This document shows, piece by piece, positions 7,978 through 19,670 of a stretch of 64,000 nucleotides of DNA. Where the stretch lies: assembly GCF_900089605.1 (NCBI RefSeq), contig NZ_LT594324.1, positions 6,262,001-6,326,000 on the forward strand. Direction: 5' to 3'. The translations under genes and the position numbers were made by a program. This DNA is from Micromonospora narathiwatensis. Its GTDB lineage: Bacteria > Actinomycetota > Actinomycetes > Mycobacteriales > Micromonosporaceae. A model generated the notes under the pieces. It did not search any database. It had not been told where the DNA came from and worked only from the letters and a program-made list of their open reading frames with translations. The number at the start of each line of letters is the position of its first letter. The stretch's first letter is position 1.

Positions 7978-10505
7978 CGCCCGGCAGGGGCGGCCACCCT
8001 CCCGATCGGCTGGGCCTGCGTGGCACGCCGACCGGGGTACTTCTGCTGACCTTCGCCGTCGCGGTCACCGCGCTGGTGGCCGCCGTGCTCGGCCTCACCG
8101 TCACGGCGTCCCTCCCGCCGGACGACCCGCTGCCGGCGCCCGCCCGCTTCGGCATCGCGGTCGCCACGTTCGCCGTGGCCCAGCTCGCCCGGCTGCGTTT
8201 CCGGACCGCGTCCGGGATGGTCAGCATCACCTGGGGCGAGGCCGCTCTCATCGTCTGCCTCTATCTCGTACCGGCCGGCTGGCTGCCGGGCGCGGCCCTG
8301 CTCGGCGTCGGGGCCGCCTGGGCCGCGATGTCCCTGCTCGCCGACCGGCAGCCCGTGCTGGAACTGGTCCGGATCACCGGTTCGCTGACCGCCGCCACCG
8401 CGCTTGCCGTTGCGGTCGCCAGCGCGCTCGGCCGGCCGATGCTCGCCGCGCCGACCCCCGAACTCGCCCTCGCGCTGATCGCGGGCTCGGTGACCTACCT
8501 GCTCACCACCGCCTGGCTCGGCGGTGCCAGCCTCGCCCTGCGGCACGGGATCCCGATCGGGCCGCCGCTGCTCGCCGCGATCCGCGGCAAGCTGCTCATG
8601 TTCGTCGGCAACGTGGCCGTCGGCCTGGTGGTGGTCACGCTGCTGGAGCTCGACATCCGCTGGCTGCTGCTCCTCCCGCCGCCGCTGTGGCTGCTCCAAC
8701 AGACCTACCGGCACCGGCTCCGGGCCGACCAGGAACGGCGCACCTGGCGGGCGTTCGCCGAGGCCACCGCCGCGCTCAACCAGCTCGACGAGCGGGGTGT
8801 GGCGACCGCCGCGGTGACCGGGGCGCTCACCCTCTTCGGCGCCGAACTGGTCGAGGTGGACGTCGCCCGGGGCGACGGCCGGTGGCGGCGCTACCGGGGC
8901 GACACCGGCGGCCAGGTACGCGACCGCGAGGTGAAGTCGCCGGCGCGTACCGAGTCGGGTGAGCAGGAGCTGGTCCGGCCGTTGACCGTCGGCAGCACGG
9001 AGGTGGGCCAGCTGCGGGTCCACTTTCCCCGGTCCGCCCCGCCGACCGCCCGGGAACGGGACGGCGTCGCCGCCTTCGGCGACGCCCTGGCCGCCGCCCT
9101 GCACGACGCCGCGACCCACCGGGAGTTGCGGCTGGTCACCGCCCGTTCGTCGTACGAGGCGGTGCACGACCAGCTCACCGGGCTGCTCAACCGGGCCGCC
9201 ATGCTCAGCAAGGGTGACCAGGCGCTGCGGCAGCTCGCCCACGACCACCCGGTGGCGCTGCTGCTGCTCGACATCAACCAGTTCAAAGAGGTCAACGACA
9301 CGCTGGGGCACGCGGCCGGCGACCAGCTGCTGCGGCTGACCGGGAACCGGCTGGCCGCCCTGATCCGTCCGGGCGACCTGCTCGGGCGGCTCGGCGGCGA
9401 CGAGTTCGCCCTGCTGCTGACCGCGGTCCCGGTGGTCGAGGACCGGGCCGCCCCCCTGGCGTACGCGCTGCGCCAGGCCCGGGAGATCGCCGAGCGGCTC
9501 GCCGCACCGACGGAGGTGGCGGGCGTACGGATGTCCGTCGAGGTGGCGGTCGGGGTGGTGGTCGCCGACGCGGGCACCGCCGACCTGACCGAGCTGCTGC
9601 GCCGGGCCGACATCGCCATGTACCAGGCCAAGGAGGGCGGCGGCAGCGTCGCCGCGTACGACAGCTCCCGGGACGCGGCGAGCACCGACCACCTGGCGTT
9701 GCTCGCGGAGCTGCGGGAGGCCCTGGCGGCCGACGACCAGCTGGTCCTGGCGTTGCAGCCGGCGGTCGACCTGGCCACCGGCGCCCCGACCGGGGTGGAG
9801 GCGCTGATCCGCTGGCGGCACCCGCGGCGGGGCTGGCTCGGGCCGGCCGACTTCATCCGTCCCGTGGAGAACAGCGAGCAGCTCGGCAGCTTCACCCGGT
9901 ATGTGCTGGACAAGGCGCTCGGCGTGGCGGCCGGGTGGGCCCGCGAGGGGTTGGACCTGCCGATCTCGGTGAACCTGTCGGCGCGCAGCCTGCTCGACCC
10001 GCGGCTGCCGGCGGAGATCGGTGAGGCGTTGCGCCGGCACCAGGTGCCGCCGCACCGGCTGGTCCTGGAGATCACCGAGACGGTGGTGATGAGCGAGCTG
10101 GAGGTCATCGACGAGGTGCTCGCCACCCTGCGGTCGATGGGGGTGCAGCTCGCCGTCGACGACTTCGGGACCGGCTTCTCGTCGTTGACCTTCCTGACCC
10201 GGATCGCCGTCGACGAGCTGAAGGTCGACCGCTCCTTCGTGATCCGGATGGCCGACTCGCCGGAGGCGGCGGCGATCGTCCGGACCACCGTCGGGCTCGC
10301 CCACGAGTTGGGCCTGCGGGTGGTGGCCGAGGGGGTGGAGACCGCCGAGCAGCGGACCGCCCTGGCCGAGCTGGGCTGCACCGCCGCCCAGGGTTACCAC
10401 TTCTTCAAGCCGATGCCGGCGGACAAGATCGGGGCGGTGCTGGGGTCGCTGTTGGACAGCGCCCCCGGCAACGTGTTCCCGCTGCGCGCCGACGGCGCCT
10501 CCTGA
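7974..10505 (+). CDS. membrane-bound GGDEF-EAL cyclic di-GMP enzyme
   Basis: 843 residues. The N-terminal ~245 residues hold about six transmembrane helices (a MASE-like sensor). A linker region (about 255-395) could be GAF-like. Then come a GGDEF domain (active site GGDEF at 474-478) and an EAL domain (EAL at 609-611). Both look intact: the allosteric I-site RPGD lies five residues before GGDEF; in [40 protein letters not shown] and AEGVET supply the metal and catalytic residues. It can therefore in principle make and degrade c-di-GMP. GTG 7974 is the only in-frame start after a TAG at 7879. It sits between genes that adjoin in mycobacteria, so it is an insertion relative to that order. Confidence 0.92.
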   Translation: MTPGRGGHPPDRLGLRGTPTGVLLLTFAVAVTALVAAVLGLTVTASLPPDDPLPAPARFGIAVATFAVAQLARLRFRTASGMVSITWGEAALIVCLYLVPAGWLPGAALLGVGAAWAAMSLLADRQPVLELVRITGSLTAATALAVAVASALGRPMLAAPTPELALALIAGSVTYLLTTAWLGGASLALRHGIPIGPPLLAAIRGKLLMFVGNVAVGLVVVTLLELDIRWLLLLPPPLWLLQQTYRHRLRADQERRTWRAFAEATAALNQLDERGVATAAVTGALTLFGAELVEVDVARGDGRWRRYRGDTGGQVRDREVKSPARTESGEQELVRPLTVGSTEVGQLRVHFPRSAPPTARERDGVAAFGDALAAALHDAATHRELRLVTARSSYEAVHDQLTGLLNRAAMLSKGDQALRQLAHDHPVALLLLDINQFKEVNDTLGHAAGDQLLRLTGNRLAALIRPGDLLGRLGGDEFALLLTAVPVVEDRAAPLAYALRQAREIAERLAAPTEVAGVRMSVEVAVGVVVADAGTADLTELLRRADIAMYQAKEGGGSVAAYDSSRDAASTDHLALLAELREALAADDQLVLALQPAVDLATGAPTGVEALIRWRHPRRGWLGPADFIRPVENSEQLGSFTRYVLDKALGVAAGWAREGLDLPISVNLSARSLLDPRLPAEIGEALRRHQVPPHRLVLEITETVVMSELEVIDEVLATLRSMGVQLAVDDFGTGFSSLTFLTRIAVDELKVDRSFVIRMADSPEAAAIVRTTVGLAHELGLRVVAEGVETAEQRTALAELGCTAAQGYHFFKPMPADKIGAVLGSLLDSAPGNVFPLRADGAS

Positions 10506-10585
10506 TCGGAGCCGGGGCCGGCAAACCAGGAGCAGGCAGTGCGCCGGTCGGTCCGCTCCCGCAGCGCCGCCGTGCGCCTGCTGGA

Positions 10586-10591
10586 TATGGT
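10586..10591 (+). promoter_or_regulatory. -10-like TATGGT before the thioredoxin-domain gene
   Basis: TATGGT ends 6 bases before the GTG start and no ribosome site is seen, consistent with a leaderless transcript independent of the GGDEF-EAL gene upstream. Confidence 0.4.
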
Positions 10592-10597
10592 CGTCGG

Positions 10598-12637
<2,040 letters not shown>

Positions 12638-12640
12638 GTC

Positions 12641-12811
12641 ACTCCGGCGGCCGGCCCGCTTCGCCCGCCAGGCTCTCGTCGCCGCCGCCTCGTCCGGGAG
12701 CGCGGCGGCGACCGGCAGGTGGCGGCCGAAGAGCACCGTGAGCAGCAGCGGGAACCGGATGTTCTGCTCCGCCGGTGGCTTCGCCGCCCATTCGGCGAAC
12801 GGCGCCCGGGG
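12641..12811 (-). pseudogene. possible minus-strand coding relic between the thioredoxin-domain gene and purK
   Basis: In the minus frame reading AEWAAKPPAEQNIRFPLLLT and on to the end of the gap, nearly every third codon position is G or C and the residue mix is protein-like (a hydrophobic run followed by charged helix). There is no credible start (the frame runs back into purK antisense) and no stop before the preceding gene, so it would be an internal or C-terminal fragment of a lost gene. Parent gene not recognised. The alternative is chance in GC-rich spacer. Confidence 0.25.
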
Positions 12812-12845
12812 CGGCCCGGCCGGGCGGCTCCGGCGTCCGCCCGGA

Positions 12846-12851
12846 TAGGCT
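12846..12851 (+). promoter_or_regulatory. -10-like TAGGCT before purK
   Basis: TAGGCT lies 9 bases before the purK ATG and no Shine-Dalgarno sequence is visible, suggesting a leaderless or very short leader. Confidence 0.4.
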
Positions 12852-12860
12852 GGCGGCGCT

Positions 12861-14021
12861 ATGGATTCCCGTACCGAACTGCCTGTCGTCGGCATGGTGG
12901 GCGGAGGGCAGCTGGCCCGGATGACCCACCAGGCCGCCATCGCCCTCGGCCAGTCGCTGCGCGTGCTGGCGCTCGCCCCGGACGACGGCGCGGCCCTGGT
13001 CGCCGCCGACGTCCAGTACGGCGACCACACCGACCTCGCCGCCCTGCGCACCTTCGCCAAGGGCTGTGACGTGGTCACCTTCGACCACGAGCACGTGCCC
13101 ACCGCGCACATCCGCACCCTGGCCGGCGAGGGCGTGAAGCTCTTCCCGCCGGCCGAGGCGCTGCTGCACGCGCAGGACAAGCGGGTGATGCGCGAGCGGC
13201 TCGGCGAGCTGGGTGCGCCGAACCCGGCCTGGCGTCCGGTCGAGGCGCCCGCCGACCTGGTCGCCTTCGGCGCGGAGGTCGGCTGGCCCGTGGTGCTGAA
13301 GGCGGCCCGGGGCGGCTACGACGGTCGGGGCGTCTGGCTGGTGGAGGACGCCACCCGGGCCGGCGAACTGGCCACGACCCTGCTCGCCGGGGGCACTCCG
13401 CTGATCGTGGAGGAGCGGGTCGCGCTGCGCCGGGAGCTGGCCGTGCAGGTGGCCCGCTCGCCGTTCGGGCAGGTCGCCGCGTACCCGGTGGTGGAGACGG
13501 TGCAGCGGGACGGCATCTGCGTTGAGGTGCTCGCGCCGGCGCCGGGCCTGCCGGAGGAGCTGGCGGTCGCCGCCCAGCAGCTCGCCATCGACCTGGCCAC
13601 CGCGCTCGGCGTGGTCGGCCTGCTCGCCGTGGAACTCTTCGAGACGGCCGCCGGCCTGGTCGTCAACGAGCTGGCCATGCGACCGCACAACTCCGGGCAC
13701 TGGACCATCGAGGGCGCCCGTACCTCCCAGTTCGAGCAGCACCTGCGGGCGGTGCTCGACTACCCGATGGGCGACACCTCGCTCACCGCGCCGGTCGTCG
13801 TGATGGCCAACGTGTTGGGCGGGGAGCCGGGCGGGATGCCCATCGACGAGCGGCTGCACCACCTGTTCGCCGCCGAGCCGGGGGCCAAGGTCCACCTGTA
13901 CGGCAAGCAGGTGCGCCCCGGCCGCAAGATCGGGCACGTCACGGTGCTCGGACACGACCTGGACGACGTACGGGCCAGGGCGGCGCGCGCCGTCCGCTGG
14001 CTGCGGGAGGGACGCGGGTGA
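12861..14021 (+). CDS. purK: 5-(carboxyamino)imidazole ribonucleotide synthase
   Basis: 386 residues, ATP-grasp family. PurK carboxylates aminoimidazole ribonucleotide using ATP and bicarbonate, giving N5-CAIR for PurE in purine biosynthesis. Visible features are the N-terminal [12 protein letters not shown], the ATP-grasp core ([19 protein letters not shown]), the metal-binding [16 protein letters not shown] and the C-terminal [17 protein letters not shown]. Its stop overlaps the start of a repeat element (GTGA at 14018-14021) that separates it from purE. The two are one operon, as in other actinobacteria. Confidence 0.95.
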   Translation: MDSRTELPVVGMVGGGQLARMTHQAAIALGQSLRVLALAPDDGAALVAADVQYGDHTDLAALRTFAKGCDVVTFDHEHVPTAHIRTLAGEGVKLFPPAEALLHAQDKRVMRERLGELGAPNPAWRPVEAPADLVAFGAEVGWPVVLKAARGGYDGRGVWLVEDATRAGELATTLLAGGTPLIVEERVALRRELAVQVARSPFGQVAAYPVVETVQRDGICVEVLAPAPGLPEELAVAAQQLAIDLATALGVVGLLAVELFETAAGLVVNELAMRPHNSGHWTIEGARTSQFEQHLRAVLDYPMGDTSLTAPVVVMANVLGGEPGGMPIDERLHHLFAAEPGAKVHLYGKQVRPGRKIGHVTVLGHDLDDVRARAARAVRWLREGRG

Positions 14022-14080
14022 GCGCGAGGAGTGAGCTTGCGAGCCCCGCAGTCGCGAACGAAGGGCAGGCCAGAGTGAGC
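14018..14080 (+). repeat. stop-start spacer repeat, copy A (purK-purE junction)
   Basis: About 60 bp lie between the purK stop and the purE homology start. It begins GTGAGCGCGAGGAGTGAGC, overlapping the purK TGA, and contains GAGCCCCGCAGTCGCGAACG at 14041-14060, then a GAAGGGC ribosome-site-like stretch. The same block occurs at potB-potC (46573-46635). Translated in the purE frame it gives a 19-residue extension including [10 protein letters not shown], ending at the GTG used by purE. A duplicated mobile spacer is inferred. Confidence 0.8.
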
Positions 14081-14566
14081 ACCGTCGGGCTGATCATGGG
14101 CAGCGACTCGGACTGGCCGACCATGCGGGCAGCCGGCGAGGCGCTCGACGAGTTCGGGGTGGCGTACGAGGTCGGCGTGGTGTCGGCGCACCGCACCCCG
14201 GGCAAGATGATCGAGTACGGACGGTCCGCCGCCGACCGGGGGCTCAAGGTGATCATCGCCGGCGCGGGCGGGGCGGCTCACCTGCCCGGCATGGTCGCCT
14301 CGGTCACCCCACTCCCGGTGATCGGCGTGCCGGTGCCGCTCAAGCACCTGGACGGGATGGACTCGCTGCTCTCCATCGTGCAGATGCCGGCCGGTGTGCC
14401 GGTGGCCACCGTGTCGATCGGCAACGCCCGCAACGCCGGCCTGCTCGCCGTCCGGATCCTGGCCGCCTCGGACGCGGTCCTGCGGCAGCGGATGGCCGAC
14501 TTCCAGCAGAGCCTGGAGACCCTGGTGGCCGAGAAGGAAGCCGCCCTCCGCGCCACCCTCTCCTGA
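14075..14566 (+). CDS. purE: 5-(carboxyamino)imidazole ribonucleotide mutase
   Basis: 163 residues from GTG 14075. PurE moves the carboxyl group of N5-CAIR to C4, giving CAIR. Family motifs are [10 protein letters not shown], the catalytic [21 protein letters not shown], and [17 protein letters not shown]. The frame is open back to GTG 14018, which would add 19 residues encoded by a repeat element; I prefer 14075 because PurE homology starts at [12 protein letters not shown] and the extension is repeat-derived. Translation from both starts is possible. It is coupled to purK. Confidence 0.94.
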   Translation: MSTVGLIMGSDSDWPTMRAAGEALDEFGVAYEVGVVSAHRTPGKMIEYGRSAADRGLKVIIAGAGGAAHLPGMVASVTPLPVIGVPVPLKHLDGMDSLLSIVQMPAGVPVATVSIGNARNAGLLAVRILAASDAVLRQRMADFQQSLETLVAEKEAALRATLS

Positions 14567-14572
14567 CCCGTT

Positions 14573-17500
14573 TCATCTCATGCCGCGCAGGGCGGTCTGC
14601 AACCGCTCCTGGGCCCGGCGGCGGCGCTCGTTGCTCGCGCCGAGCGCCAGCAGGATGATGCCGACCGGGATCAGCACCAGCCACGGTCCGAGGCTGATCA
14701 ACGCGTGCACCGCGGCCACCGCCGTGACCGTGGCGCCCACGATCACCGGTGCCTGCTGCCGGCTCATCGAGCCGAAGATCAGCACCGCCACGGCGCCGAG
14801 CAGCAGCAGTACCTGCCGCAGCATGCTGGTGTCGGTGGCCAGCACGATCGCCAGCGTCGGCAGGAACGCGGCGACCAGCGCCGGCCCGTACGCCACCCAG
14901 CTCGACTGGTCCGGCCGGTGCCGCAGTTCCAGCACCCCCACCAGCAGGGCGAGCGCCGCGAACGGCAGGGTGTACGCCTCGGGCAGCGCCACGTCGGCCG
15001 CCCGCATCAGGATCCACCAGGCGGTGATCTCGCAGCCCACCACCGACCAGAACAGGATCCGCCGCTCCACCGGCCGTCGGCCCGGGCGCCCGGCCGCCAC
15101 CCCGAGTACGGCACCCCAGGCGGCCAGCAGCGCGGCGATGTGCCGGGGCGAGTCGTACGCCAGGGCCAGCGCGATGAGGGCGGCGGCGTAGCCGCTCCAC
15201 TCCACGGTGGCCGCCTCCCGGTACGCCTCGGGCCGACGCAGCCGGGGGAGGGTGGCGGCGAAGACCTGGAGCGCCGCCCCGACCGCCAGCACCCCGAACG
15301 CCGACCAGACCGCGGCGAGCCCGGCGACCAGGCCGAGGGTGAGCACGAACAGTTCGGCCATGAGCGAGGCGAACAGCCAGCCGAGGATGCGGGCCCGCTG
15401 GGTGGTGCCGAAGAGCGCGGCGACCACGCCCACGCCGACCGCGCCGCCCAGGGTGAACAGGGTCAGCTCCCGGGTGGCGAGGCTGCCGGCCAACCCGGCG
15501 CCCCCGGCGGCCAGCCCGATCGCGAACACCAGTACCCGCGCGACCCGCAGCGAACGAGCCGGCTCGGCCAGCGACGGGGGCGGGGTCAGCGCCAGCCCCA
15601 GCATGGCGAGGGTGAAGACCGCCAACCCGGCCAGCGCGCTCTCCGGCCATCCGTGGCCGAGCGCCACCGGCGTGATCAGCAGGGTGACCGCCGCGCCGGG
15701 TAGCACCACCGGTACGGCCCGGGAGCGCCGGCCCCCGCTGAACCCGGTGGCGGCGAGCGCCGCCGTCGCGGTGAGCAGCAGCGCGGTCAGCACGTGGGTC
15801 GGATCGACGGCCTCGGCGGGCGGGGTGAGCAGTTCGGGTGGCGCGCCCCGCCAGATCCGCGGCAGCACCCGGAACGGCTCGACCAGGGCAACCAGCAGCG
15901 GCGTTGCCAGGCTGGCCAGGGCCAGCGCGGTCGGCGCCACGGCCGCCGCGAGCGCTCCGGCGGCGGGGGAGACCCGCCAGCGCAGCTCGGTGCCGTCGTC
16001 CGGCAGCCGGCGCATTGCCCCGTCGAGCAGCACCGACCAGCGGCGTACCGGTCGGGCCGAGTCGACCGGCGGGGTGGTGGCGGCCCGGACCAGTTCCGCG
16101 AGCACGCCGAGCAGCGCCGCCGCCGCGGCGTACACCCCGGAGGGCAGGTGGGTGAGCACCGCCACGACCGCGCTGAGGGTCGCGCCGCCCACCACGGCCA
16201 CGCTGGCGTACGGGAGGTACTGCGGCACCTGCCGGCGGACCGCCGCCATCGCGGCGAGGCCGATGCTGGACGCGGCCAGCGCGGCGGTGAGCACCACCTG
16301 CGGTGAGCGGCCGAACTCGGCGGCCAGCGCGGCGACCGCCCCGGGCAGGGCGAGCAGGGCCGCGCCGGCCGCCGCGCCGCCCACCTGCACCAGATGTGGC
16401 GGCATCCCCTCGGTGCGGACGTCCTCGACGAACGTCGGCGCGAGCGCCCGGGCCAGGGCGGCCACCGCCACCCCGATCAGCGCGATGCTGCCCAGCGCCA
16501 GCGCGGTGGTCCACGGGCGGACCAGCCCGGCGCCGGCGGCGTGCAGGGCGATCACCCCGGCCACGACGGCCCGGGACAGCGCGGCCCGGGGGTCCACCGT
16601 GGCGACCGCCGCCATCCCGAAGATCGTGGCGGCCACCGCGCCCACCAGCACCGGTGACCACCAGGGCAGGTCGAAGGCGGCCGGGGTGCCGATGGTGGCG
16701 AGCACGGCGGCGGCACCGGCGACGTCGTACCGCCAGGGCGGCGGCAGCAGGATGCCGGCGGCCAACGCCAGCAGCGCCAGCGCGACGGGCGCCTGCCAGG
16801 CCGATCCGCCGGTCGGCGCGGCCGGCCAGCCGCTCAGGTCGCCGGCCCAGATCGGGCCGGGCGTGGCCAGGACGCCGACCCCGCCGCGCAGCGCGCTCCA
16901 GGCGGCGATCAGGCCGACCAGCGTGCCGCCGAGCGCGAGGCCGAGGACCGGCCCGCGCCGCCACTCCTCGGGCATCGCCCGGGCGGCGACGGCGACCAAC
17001 AGGACCAGCCCGGCCGCCACCACGAGCTGGCCCCCGGGCGCGAGCACGGCGGCGATGCGGACCATGGTGGCGATCAGCGCCGCCGTGGTGGCGGCGAGCG
17101 CGAGGTCCGAACCGTCGAGGGACAGGTCGGAACGGCGGCCCGCGTCGACCCGTGGGGCCAGCGCCAACAGCGCGGCGGCGAGCAGCAGCAGCCCACCCAC
17201 CCAGGCGTCGGCGGCGGTGGCGCCGGGTGCCCCGAAGCCGGCCGCGGCGACCGCCACCGCCCCGAGCACGGTGCCGACCGCGTGCGGCCCGCTGAGGTGC
17301 CGCTGCGCGACCTGGACGACGGCGGCATAGCCGAGGGTGACGCAGACGCCGAGGAAGCTCGCCGCGAGGATCGGGACGGTGACCTCGCGCAGGCTCGCCG
17401 GCGTCGGGGCCGGGTCGGTCGGCACGGTCGCCGCGACGAACGCGGCCACCGCTCCGGGCAGGGCGAACGCCGCGCCGCCGGCCGCCCAGCCGCAGACCGT

Positions 17501-19468
17501 GTCGGCCGCGGCGGCGGCGATCCGGACCCGGGGTGCCAGCGACACCAGCGCGCCGGCCAGGCAGAGGGTGGTCAGCGCGGCGGCGGTGAGCGCCGGCCGG
17601 GCGAGCGAGGCTCCGGCACCGATCAGGCCCAGCCCGGCGGCGGTGACCGCGTGGACCACGGCGGACCGTCCGGTGGCCGCGGTGAGCCCGAGTATGCCGA
17701 TCCCCACCGCGGTCAGCAGCATCGGCCAGCAGGCCGCCGCCCAGCCCAGCCCGAGGGAGGCCGGCACGGCGAGCGCGGTCAGCGCGGCTCCGACCACCGC
17801 GAACTCGCGCCGGATCTCCGGGGGCAGGGCGACCACCGCGGCGATCGTGAGCAGCAGCGCGCTCGCCGCGAGCTGCCAGCCGCTCGGCCCGACCGCCGCG
17901 GCCAGTTCGGTTGGCCACCGGCTCAGGTCGGCCGACCAGGCGGGCAGCGCCGCGCGGACCGGTGCCAGCCCGGCCCGCAGCGCGCCCCCGGCCACCACCA
18001 GGCCGCTGACCGTCAGGGCCACCGCCGAGGCGAGCTGCGGACCGCGCCGGGCCGCCTCGGGTACGCCGCGGACGGCGAACCCGGTCACGGCGATGACCGC
18101 GGCGATGAGCAGCAGCGACCGGCCGGGAAAGGCGACCGAGGCGACCCGGCCCAGCGCGCCGATCACCGCGAGGGTGACGATGCCGGCGCCGACGTCGGGC
18201 AGCGGCGGCCGGCGCAGCGCCAGGCACCCGGCCAGCCCGACCAGCGCGGCGAGCAGCAGTACCGCGCCCCCGCCGGCGGCGGCCGGGACCGTCGCGGCGC
18301 GCAGCAGCGCGGTGACCGCGTACGCCAGGGCGACGACGATCGCCGCACCGTGCAGCGTCCAGGTCAGCTCCGGCAGCCAGGGCACCGGACGGGCGGGCGG
18401 GGTGTTCGGAGCGTCTCCGGGCGCGGCGAGCACCTCGGCGGACTCCTCGGGATCCGTCTCGGGTCGGCCGTCGGCGGCGGATTGCCCGGGCGGGGCGGGT
18501 ACGGGCGGCGGGGTGGGCAGGTCCCGCCGGACCGGCCGTTCGACGACCACCGCCGAGCGGGCCAGGGCCAGGTCGACGACGGCCACCACGGCCAGCACCA
18601 GCGCCCAGCCGGCCGGCCCGGTGATCCGCTCGTACGCCAGCAGCGGCAGCACCGGTTGGGCGGCCAGCACGGTGGCGAAGCGCGGTGCCCGCAGCCCGGT
18701 CCACAACGCGTACCCGAAGGCGACGACGGTGGTGACCAGGAAGATCGACCCGGCGAAGGCCGAGCCGGAGGCGCCGCCACCGATCCGGTCCACGGCCCAG
18801 AGCGCGTACCCGGCCAGCGGCACCAGCAGCAGACCCACCGCGGCGATCGTCTCGGCGGTCGAGGTGAGCCCCCGGCGGGCCAGCACCGGCGGGGCGAGCA
18901 GCATCAGCACCGTCGCCACCAGCAGGACGGCGAGCCGGGCCAGCGCGTCCATCGAGCTGGTGGCGACCGCGGCGAAGACCACCGCGGCGACGCCGAGCAG
19001 CAGCGCGCCGAGCCCGAGCGGGATGTTCTGCACCTCCCGGGAGGACGCCTCCGGCGGGTGCTCCGGGTCGTCCACGTCGAGCCAGTGCGGCCTGGCCCGG
19101 GGCGGGAGGTCGTCGGGGCCGGGCGGCGGGGTGCCCTGCCGGGGGACCCGCGGCGGCGCGCCCGTGGTGGCCGTGGGCGGGCGGCGGCCCGGCTGCCGGC
19201 GGAGCACCCGGCGTGGCCGGCCGGCCTGCTTCTGCCGCTGCTCACCGGCGTGCGCGAGGATGTCCCGCTGGAAGAGCGCGGCCTGCATCTTGGCGGCGAT
19301 CTGCCGCTGTTCGCGGGCGATCTCGGCGTCGCGTGCCTTCATCTCCGCGATGGAGCGTTCGATCTCCGTGAGGTGATCCGCCCACTGTGGCTGGTCGGCC
19401 CCGCAGTGCGGGCAGACGACGGCCGGCTTGATCTCCCGCCCGCACGAGGCGCACCTGAAGTCCTGCAC
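14573..19468 (-). CDS. giant zinc-ribbon polytopic membrane protein, function unknown
   Basis: About 1631 residues, the largest gene here. The N-terminus is a zinc ribbon with CxxC pairs (C6/C9 and C19/C22: CASCG, CPHCG). A charged coiled coil follows (about 30-66), then a Pro/Arg-rich linker (about 80-145) and then some 1450 residues of Ala/Val/Leu-rich transmembrane helices, several dozen in number. Blocks such as GWAAACWP/LPWWSP, GMAAVAT and GxRRSRAVP recur, suggesting internal duplication. I recall similar actinobacterial proteins named after Streptomyces SCO7613; none has a known function to my knowledge. GTG 19468 is preferred to GTG 19471 because GGAGGG is 6 bases upstream. It converges with purE, leaving only 6 bp. 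Confidence 0.75.
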   Translation of the reverse strand: MQDFRCASCGREIKPAVVCPHCGADQPQWADHLTEIERSIAEMKARDAEIAREQRQIAAKMQAALFQRDILAHAGEQRQKQAGRPRRVLRRQPGRRPPTATTGAPPRVPRQGTPPPGPDDLPPRARPHWLDVDDPEHPPEASSREVQNIPLGLGALLLGVAAVVFAAVATSSMDALARLAVLLVATVLMLLAPPVLARRGLTSTAETIAAVGLLLVPLAGYALWAVDRIGGGASGSAFAGSIFLVTTVVAFGYALWTGLRAPRFATVLAAQPVLPLLAYERITGPAGWALVLAVVAVVDLALARSAVVVERPVRRDLPTPPPVPAPPGQSAADGRPETDPEESAEVLAAPGDAPNTPPARPVPWLPELTWTLHGAAIVVALAYAVTALLRAATVPAAAGGGAVLLLAALVGLAGCLALRRPPLPDVGAGIVTLAVIGALGRVASVAFPGRSLLLIAAVIAVTGFAVRGVPEAARRGPQLASAVALTVSGLVVAGGALRAGLAPVRAALPAWSADLSRWPTELAAAVGPSGWQLAASALLLTIAAVVALPPEIRREFAVVGAALTALAVPASLGLGWAAACWPMLLTAVGIGILGLTAATGRSAVVHAVTAAGLGLIGAGASLARPALTAAALTTLCLAGALVSLAPRVRIAAAAADTVCGWAAGGAAFALPGAVAAFVAATVPTDPAPTPASLREVTVPILAASFLGVCVTLGYAAVVQVAQRHLSGPHAVGTVLGAVAVAAAGFGAPGATAADAWVGGLLLLAAALLALAPRVDAGRRSDLSLDGSDLALAATTAALIATMVRIAAVLAPGGQLVVAAGLVLLVAVAARAMPEEWRRGPVLGLALGGTLVGLIAAWSALRGGVGVLATPGPIWAGDLSGWPAAPTGGSAWQAPVALALLALAAGILLPPPWRYDVAGAAAVLATIGTPAAFDLPWWSPVLVGAVAATIFGMAAVATVDPRAALSRAVVAGVIALHAAGAGLVRPWTTALALGSIALIGVAVAALARALAPTFVEDVRTEGMPPHLVQVGGAAAGAALLALPGAVAALAAEFGRSPQVVLTAALAASSIGLAAMAAVRRQVPQYLPYASVAVVGGATLSAVVAVLTHLPSGVYAAAAALLGVLAELVRAATTPPVDSARPVRRWSVLLDGAMRRLPDDGTELRWRVSPAAGALAAAVAPTALALASLATPLLVALVEPFRVLPRIWRGAPPELLTPPAEAVDPTHVLTALLLTATAALAATGFSGGRRSRAVPVVLPGAAVTLLITPVALGHGWPESALAGLAVFTLAMLGLALTPPPSLAEPARSLRVARVLVFAIGLAAGGAGLAGSLATRELTLFTLGGAVGVGVVAALFGTTQRARILGWLFASLMAELFVLTLGLVAGLAAVWSAFGVLAVGAALQVFAATLPRLRRPEAYREAATVEWSGYAAALIALALAYDSPRHIAALLAAWGAVLGVAAGRPGRRPVERRILFWSVVGCEITAWWILMRAADVALPEAYTLPFAALALLVGVLELRHRPDQSSWVAYGPALVAAFLPTLAIVLATDTSMLRQVLLLLGAVAVLIFGSMSRQQAPVIVGATVTAVAAVHALISLGPWLVLIPVGIILLALGASNERRRRAQERLQTALRGMR

Positions 19469-19570
19469 CACACCCCTCCGTCCGGCCGGCCCACACTGTG
19501 GACCTCCACTGTCGCAGCATGCCTTGACCGGGCGCGGATTTCGACAGTTGCCGGCGCGTTCCGGGGCGAC

Positions 19571-19612
19571 AAAAAACCGGCCGGCCGTGGAGCGGATCCA
19601 CGGCCGGCCGGT
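19571..19612 (-). terminator. intrinsic terminator of the UDP-glucose dehydrogenase gene
   Basis: A perfect 16-bp stem (ACCGGCCGGCCGTGGA, loop GCGGA) is followed on the minus strand by TTTTTT (AAAAAA at 19571-19576). It lies about 60 bases after the stop of the minus-strand gene at 19671 and is the best classical terminator in the window. Confidence 0.92.
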
Positions 19613-19670
19613 CGACTGGTCCCGGGGCGTGGCGCGGCGCCAGTCGCGCCGAGCCGGAACGGTCAGTTGA

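Noticed and set aside
7878..10400. 840-codon open frame antisense to the GGDEF-EAL gene
   Set aside because: It mirrors the codon periodicity of a gene with intact catalytic motifs; its translation is Arg/Gly/Gln-rich with no domain. The same applies to long antisense frames at 10394-13180, 23510-26059 and 33868-36999.
14018..14074. PurE starting at GTG 14018
   Set aside because: The extra 19 residues are encoded by a repeat element also present at potB-potC; PurE homology starts at 14075. Use of both starts cannot be excluded.
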